A stretch of DNA of 64,000 nucleotides from Acanthacorydalis orientalis (lineage: Eukaryota; Arthropoda; Insecta; Megaloptera; Corydalidae). Position numbers and translations under genes: made by a program. The stretch is taken from assembly GCA_034766995.1 (NCBI GenBank), contig CM068313.1, positions 6,725,461 through 6,789,460 on the forward strand, read 5' to 3'. Position 1 is the first letter of the stretch. Each line of letters begins with the position of its first letter. The notes beneath the pieces are model-generated. The model had not been told where the DNA came from. It was given only the letters and a program-made list of their open reading frames with translations, and searched no databases. Positions 59,062-64,000 of the stretch are shown one piece after another.

Positions 59062-62000
59062 GTGAACATTAAAAGAAACACAAGTTTTCATATACTAATC
59101 AAACGTGGTTTATTGAAATAAATGCTAGTAAGGAAACAATATAAAGATAATTATATAGTTTTCTGACCGGCATGAACTCGCATCCATACAGAGACATTGT
59201 TAGTGTATCTATATAAGGTCACTAACTACATGATATAGACATTGAATGTATATTAAAAACGTTATTATTCATTGAACTCATATTTTATTATTTTACAACT
59301 CAATATATCTCCGTGCACTTTAAATAAATTACAATGGGTAAAAGAATACAAAATATAATTATAGTGTAGTAGTAGAATTATTTGAGAAAGAATAAGGTTA
59401 TGAATACATTATGTATGTTATATTTATAATATATTACTTTTTAATATTGTATCTAGCACAGAAACGTATCTGTTGTATAAGAAAGTTTTTTTTTGTTCGA
59501 TTGTATTAGAGATAATTGGTAATCGATTGGAAATACAGTTGTTATCTTGTAAGTAAAAAAAAATAATTAATGTTGTCATTTAGTACGTAAGTGAAATGTT
59601 AAAAAGGTTGGATACTATTCAATTTTATTTTAACAAAATTAGATTCTTAATAAAGTTCCATCTTTTGAAATACATATTTGTTCATTGAAAACTACGTATG
59701 AATTTCATTCGAACATTTTTTCTTTCATTTATTCACTCAATCAACCGTATAGCATATTTTATTTTTTTGTAGGAATAATAAACATTTCTCTCATTAAAAT
59801 TATTTTTGAATTATAAAACCGCTTTAAGACAAATACATCGAATGAGATGATTGAAATAGTGTTTCAACACAGAAACAATTTTAAAACAGCAAAAGGTATT
59901 ATAATGATGGAGATTTTTATTACTAAAAACGAGTTTCTTTATCATTGAATCTGTTTGAATGATATGACAGGTTTCATTTAAGTTTCTATGTACTCGTAGA
60001 TTGTAGTGGAAATCATTGCAAAGTGTTTTACCTTTTCTTTTACCTAACTTTTCAGAATAATTTCATTCATTCGTTTTGTCTACACGCACAATAAACCTTA
60101 CTACAATTAATACTTAACCGAAAAATATTTTCTACAGGCTGTTTAACATTTTCAAATATGTAAATTCTTTATTCCTCTTTTTTATTTTCCTAGTACTCTT
60201 AATTCTGTTGAAATTTAAATATTTATCATCCAATAATTTTGGATCTTAAACACTTCACAAAAACCTTATCGATAAACTGAGTTTATCAAAACGTAGTTTG
60301 AAGATGGGTTCAGAGACAAAACTAGTAATTATGGATAAATATTCAAGTGATTCGTGAAGATAAAGACCATAAGACAATACAACAAATAATAAATGTACAA
60401 CTTGAATATTTTAACTTTAACACTTTTTTTGGAATGAACGTTCAATGATAAGAGGTTCAATTAATTATCAAGTATTTAAGAAATATATTCATTTTGTATT
60501 AGTAAATATCATAACTCTCAATTCGAATTTTATGAATATTCTGCACAATATAGAACCATTTTTAAAATTTTAATCAAATATTTAAACATCTACTACTATT
60601 ACAAAATAACTCATCAATACAATAATCTCAGACTCTATGAATATAATTTAAAATTGATCGTTATTTTCTTATTTTAGTCAGTAAGATTTTCTTTAATTAA
60701 ACTAAACTCTTCCCATTTATTAAAAATTAACAATAATTCAAAGAAGCGTACAATCAATCGAAATTCACTTTTGGTATGAATCGATTATTTTATGAATTAA
60801 CTGAAATAGTCTCAAGCAAAAAAAACATTAAGACCTATTAAATAATCGAACGACGGTTTCTCAAAAATGAAATTCGCTGGATTTGCATTTTTAATCTCTA
60901 ACAGATAGATTTATTTTTACAATGTATATAAAAAACTGATGGTTTATTTAAAATCCCGACAAAACAAATATAAACATAACTATTTTTCATATTTTTATAA
61001 CCAAGCTATAAGAAGAGTAATGTGTTTTCTTTTCCATCCGTTTCATTCAATGTTTTTCTACAAATTACAATTCCACATTCCAAAAATAACAGTGAACACA
61101 AAGAATTACCAATTCATTTGTATTCAAAATCGTTCCAGCTACTGTTATCTAAATCTATCTCAAACCAACTGTTTTTAAAGACAAGTACTGATTTCAAATC
61201 GTTTGTAAACCGTCGATTATCTCTACAAATAAATGACAATACATTCAAGGATATGGTCAGAAACAAAGGACTTTTTCAATGCGAGATACTAAAAACAAAT
61301 ATTCTTTTATGAATAATTATTCAGTTATATGTTATGGAATTTAAAAGACATGGCATACACGTTGCATACATTATGAATGATGGCGTGGTAGAAAGAATAC
61401 CTGAAAATATTTCGATTCTTACCACGAATAAAATAAATTTGATTGAATGTATTGTCTGAGTGAATAATAATTAATATTCACAGAACCTATACAATTACCA
61501 TTATCGCAATAACCTTGAACGCAACACTTGTCTTAGGAGTGCCTTTTTAATTGTAGACTTTTGAGAGATCTGGAATATTAAAATTTAGAGCACGGATGAT
61601 TATATTTTCTATTTAGTATGTTAATTACATGTTTTTTAGTTCAAATGTCAATAGTTTATATTCATGAAATAAATATAAATGAATTTTATTTAATTGTATG
61701 CAAAAATAAATTCCTAAATGAGTTTCTCTTGTTTATGGTCTACAAAAAGACATTTTTGTTACAATTTTCAAGATTCGTGATAAGATTCATCACTATTCTT
61801 CTACTTCTACCAATAGTTCTCAAAATCTCTGCAATACTCAAATTCTAACTACAAAGATTTAAATGAAGATTCTTAAAATAAGTTGTTTTCCTCGTCTGAA
61901 TAGATATTTCAATTACCAAATTACTTTACACCTACTTTTAAATTATTTATTCCTATATTACATACTTTTGACCACTACTTGGTTATCAAACGCAAATACT

Positions 62001-62114
62001 GAGACAAAATTTGTAAATCGTGATATTTTCATTGAACTCGAAATGCATTAATAGTCAAATTAAAAATTTTTAATAAAAAAATGCAATCTTACATAAAAAA
62101 TCTAGACAAAATTA
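59061..62114. other. AT-rich stretch, nothing recognised
   Basis: No gene. Frames at 60939-61312 and 61618-62051 are short, overlapping and AT-driven. The part at 61320-61590 is slightly less AT-rich. Confidence 0.4.
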
Positions 62115-62179
62115 TGAGGTTGGTGCAAAAATAATTCCTTAAAATTATAAAAACTGTAATTATTTTTGCACCAACGTAA
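62115..62179. mobile_element. 65-bp palindromic mariner remnant: two terminal repeats only
   Basis: GGTTGGTGCAAAAATAATT and its inverse AATTATTTTTGCACCAAC are separated by about 20 bp, with TA on the left. Everything between the two ends of the mariner has gone. The segment can fold into a long hairpin. Confidence 0.75.
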
Positions 62180-63274
62180 TTTCATTCATCAGGATACATA
62201 TTTTATTATTGTATTATAATATAAAATATTGCCAGTTTATTATATTTTTGTCGCGAACTGTGATTAGAAAATACATTTCTAAGAGTAACTAATACAAACC
62301 AATCTTTATTTAAAAGATTGTTATCTTCGACAAATACAAAAACTAGTTCATCCTTGAAAACATATGTAATAAGAATTTAAAATATGCATTTTATTTTATA
62401 TAGAAAAAAACTATAAATAATCTGACATTTGGTGATCGTAACTCAATAATTTATCAATCTCAATTAAATGGAATCTTAAGGACTGTAAGAATATCAATGT
62501 TTTCATTAATTAGAATACGATTTAGGTACAAAGTCCTTATTAGTTTCTCATTGAATCATTCGAATATATCTCATATTTTTTTGTGTAAAAAAATATATGC
62601 TTAAGAACCAGCCAAACAAATTGCAATTTTTCAACGGACTGGCTTTTCACTCGTTTCCTTATTAAAATACATTTATGGTCGCTTTGTGCCACTTTATGAT
62701 TTTAAATAAAGCCACCCTACGCACGAAATACTTTTCAACATGTAGAGCCTCCTACATACAAGTACAAATACGTTCGTGCAAAATGAAAACAATTTAGTAC
62801 GCGTATTAACGAATTTCTAATCATTGCGCCGAATTGTTTCTCGACTGCGTGTTGATATAACTTGGGTGTGACAACAATAAAATCTAATTAAACCATTTTA
62901 CTTCCTCATTCTCAGAGATTAACTTGTCGTCGAATGCGTACTGTTACGTAATAGTTTCCGTTGTAAATAAACGTTTGACATGCACAAATATTAATCAAAA
63001 TAAAAATATTTGAAAGTTCGCACGTAAATCGAAATTGTATATGTAATTTTGTATATTTTTATTACCATAGATTTTTATGTTCTTGTATAATGAGATAGCG
63101 ATGAGGAATTTTATTAGAAAATTTAACTAGTTTCGTTCTATTCATAAAAAATAATTAATTGAGTGAAGTAATAAATGTGTATACAGTTAACGGATTCTTA
63201 TCTGACAATAAACAGTCAGTCGACCGTTGTATTTAATTAATATAATATATATTTAGCAACAAAACGAGAAATAA

Positions 63275-63278
<4 letters not shown>
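62180..63278. other. AT-rich stretch with a less AT-rich part
   Basis: No gene. Positions 62690-62960 carry several CpG (GTACGCGTATTAACG and CTTGTCGTCGAATGCGTAC) and may be conserved non-coding DNA. Confidence 0.35.

Positions 63279-63352
<74 letters not shown>
63279..63352. repeat. Long (TA)n array
   Basis: About 37 TA units, uninterrupted. Confidence 0.97.
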
Positions 63353-63356
<4 letters not shown>

Positions 63357-63934
63357 AATTAAAGTAACAGAATTTCAAAACTATATAAGTTGATTCCCAC
63401 AAGCGTTAGTAAAAATTGAAATTTATTTCAAAATAAATTTATTACATTTACATAAACCGTTTTAAATTTTTATATAAACGTCAAGATTATTTATTTATAA
63501 GTCAGTTAAAAAGTACTTTATTTTTAACGTTTTTAAAATATTTTTTATTCGATAATGATATACTGTGTATTAAAAAACTGTTTCCTTTTTGAAAATTATA
63601 TAGTATTATTTTAACTTGATTTCTATCAACAAATAATATACATATATAAAATGCTGCATAAAATTGTATAGAAATTGTGTTATACTTCATTTAAAATTAT
63701 ATCACGTTTGTAAAGATTTAATTAAAATTAAGTTCGTTTGAATATATAAACAAACATTTCCTGATATAAAAAAATAAGTATTTGTTTTTATAAATAAAAT
63801 ACATTCTATGTTTATTTCATTTTCATGTAATTGTTAAAGTATTTTTGTTAAAAATAAATTCCTTAAAAGTTCATTTCATTTATTCAAAGAGCCAACGTCA
63901 GTTCTATCAATTTTAATACAATCTTTGTAAGGAA
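63353..63934. other. AT-rich stretch, nothing recognised
   Basis: A 62-codon minus-strand frame (63690-63502) is AT-driven and unsupported. Confidence 0.4.
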
Positions 63935-63950
63935 TATATATATATATATA
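63935..63950. repeat. Short (TA)n array abutting a MITE
   Basis: About eight TA units ending at the terminal repeat at 63951. Confidence 0.9.
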
Positions 63951-64000
63951 TTAGGTGTAAAGTTAATTCGGTTCCATTAAATTGAATCCATCATAACTCT
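63951..64000 (+). mobile_element. MITE family Y, copy 3, cut by the window end
   Basis: TTAGGTGTAAAGTTAATTCG and the following AATTGAATCCATCATAACTC match the left ends at 32391 and 57262. The rest lies outside the window. Confidence 0.75.

Noticed and set aside
3299..63950. TA arrays as TATA boxes or promoters
   Set aside because: More than thirty arrays are scattered without relation to genes; they are microsatellites.

Overview
The window looks like nuclear DNA from an AT-rich insect, most likely a hymenopteran of the bee type. The evidence is compositional and structural. The background is very AT-rich, more than thirty long (TA)n arrays are present, and small CpG-rich islets are scattered through it. 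Coding exons are short and interrupted by small GT-AG introns. The mobile elements are almost all decayed Tc1/mariner relatives, with only traces of non-LTR retrotransposons. The species cannot be fixed from sequence alone; other AT-rich insects remain possible. It is not bacterial: no operons, no ribosome binding sites and no CRISPR array were seen.

Two genuine protein-coding loci can be supported. Both are on the minus strand. At 8451-10273 five exons join without a frame break into a 334-residue MOSC-domain protein of the mitochondrial amidoxime-reducing component (mARC) family. At 48846-50040 lies the last coding exon of a larger gene. It encodes a roughly 397-residue, Ser/Thr/Asn-rich and apparently disordered C-terminus of unrecognised identity. 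Weaker coding candidates are a first-exon-like segment at 38141-38242 and a compact GC-richer ORF at 19015-19254.

Most other recognisable content is transposon debris. A complete but dead mariner with TIRs and TA target duplication lies at 1712-2981. Transposase fragments lie at 14613-15180, 25880-26146, 26887-27384 and 45730-46395. A different IS630/Tc1-type element lies at 28800-29678. Short internally deleted derivatives lie at 23572-24127, 54905-55475, 38292-38791, 32391-32887, 57262-57782 and 63951-64000. Several fold-back MITEs and solo terminal repeats also occur. Retroposon traces are two shared 3' tails (34317, 42301) and two antisense reverse-transcriptase-type C-terminal fragments (44210-44560, 58380-58790). 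A three-unit tandem repeat of about 300 bp occupies 20395-21345, and a dispersed repeat pair lies at 1395-1705 and 19730-20035.

CpG-rich islets at 13480-13985, 15770-16245, 22195-22560, 27720-28080 and 45150-45420 stand out from the desert and are the best candidates for regulatory or conserved non-coding DNA. I see no new multi-gene system here. The most interesting pattern is that at least three separate mariner lineages left 500-570 bp derivatives. These keep both ends and the DNA-binding (HTH) part of the transposase gene and lose the catalytic part.
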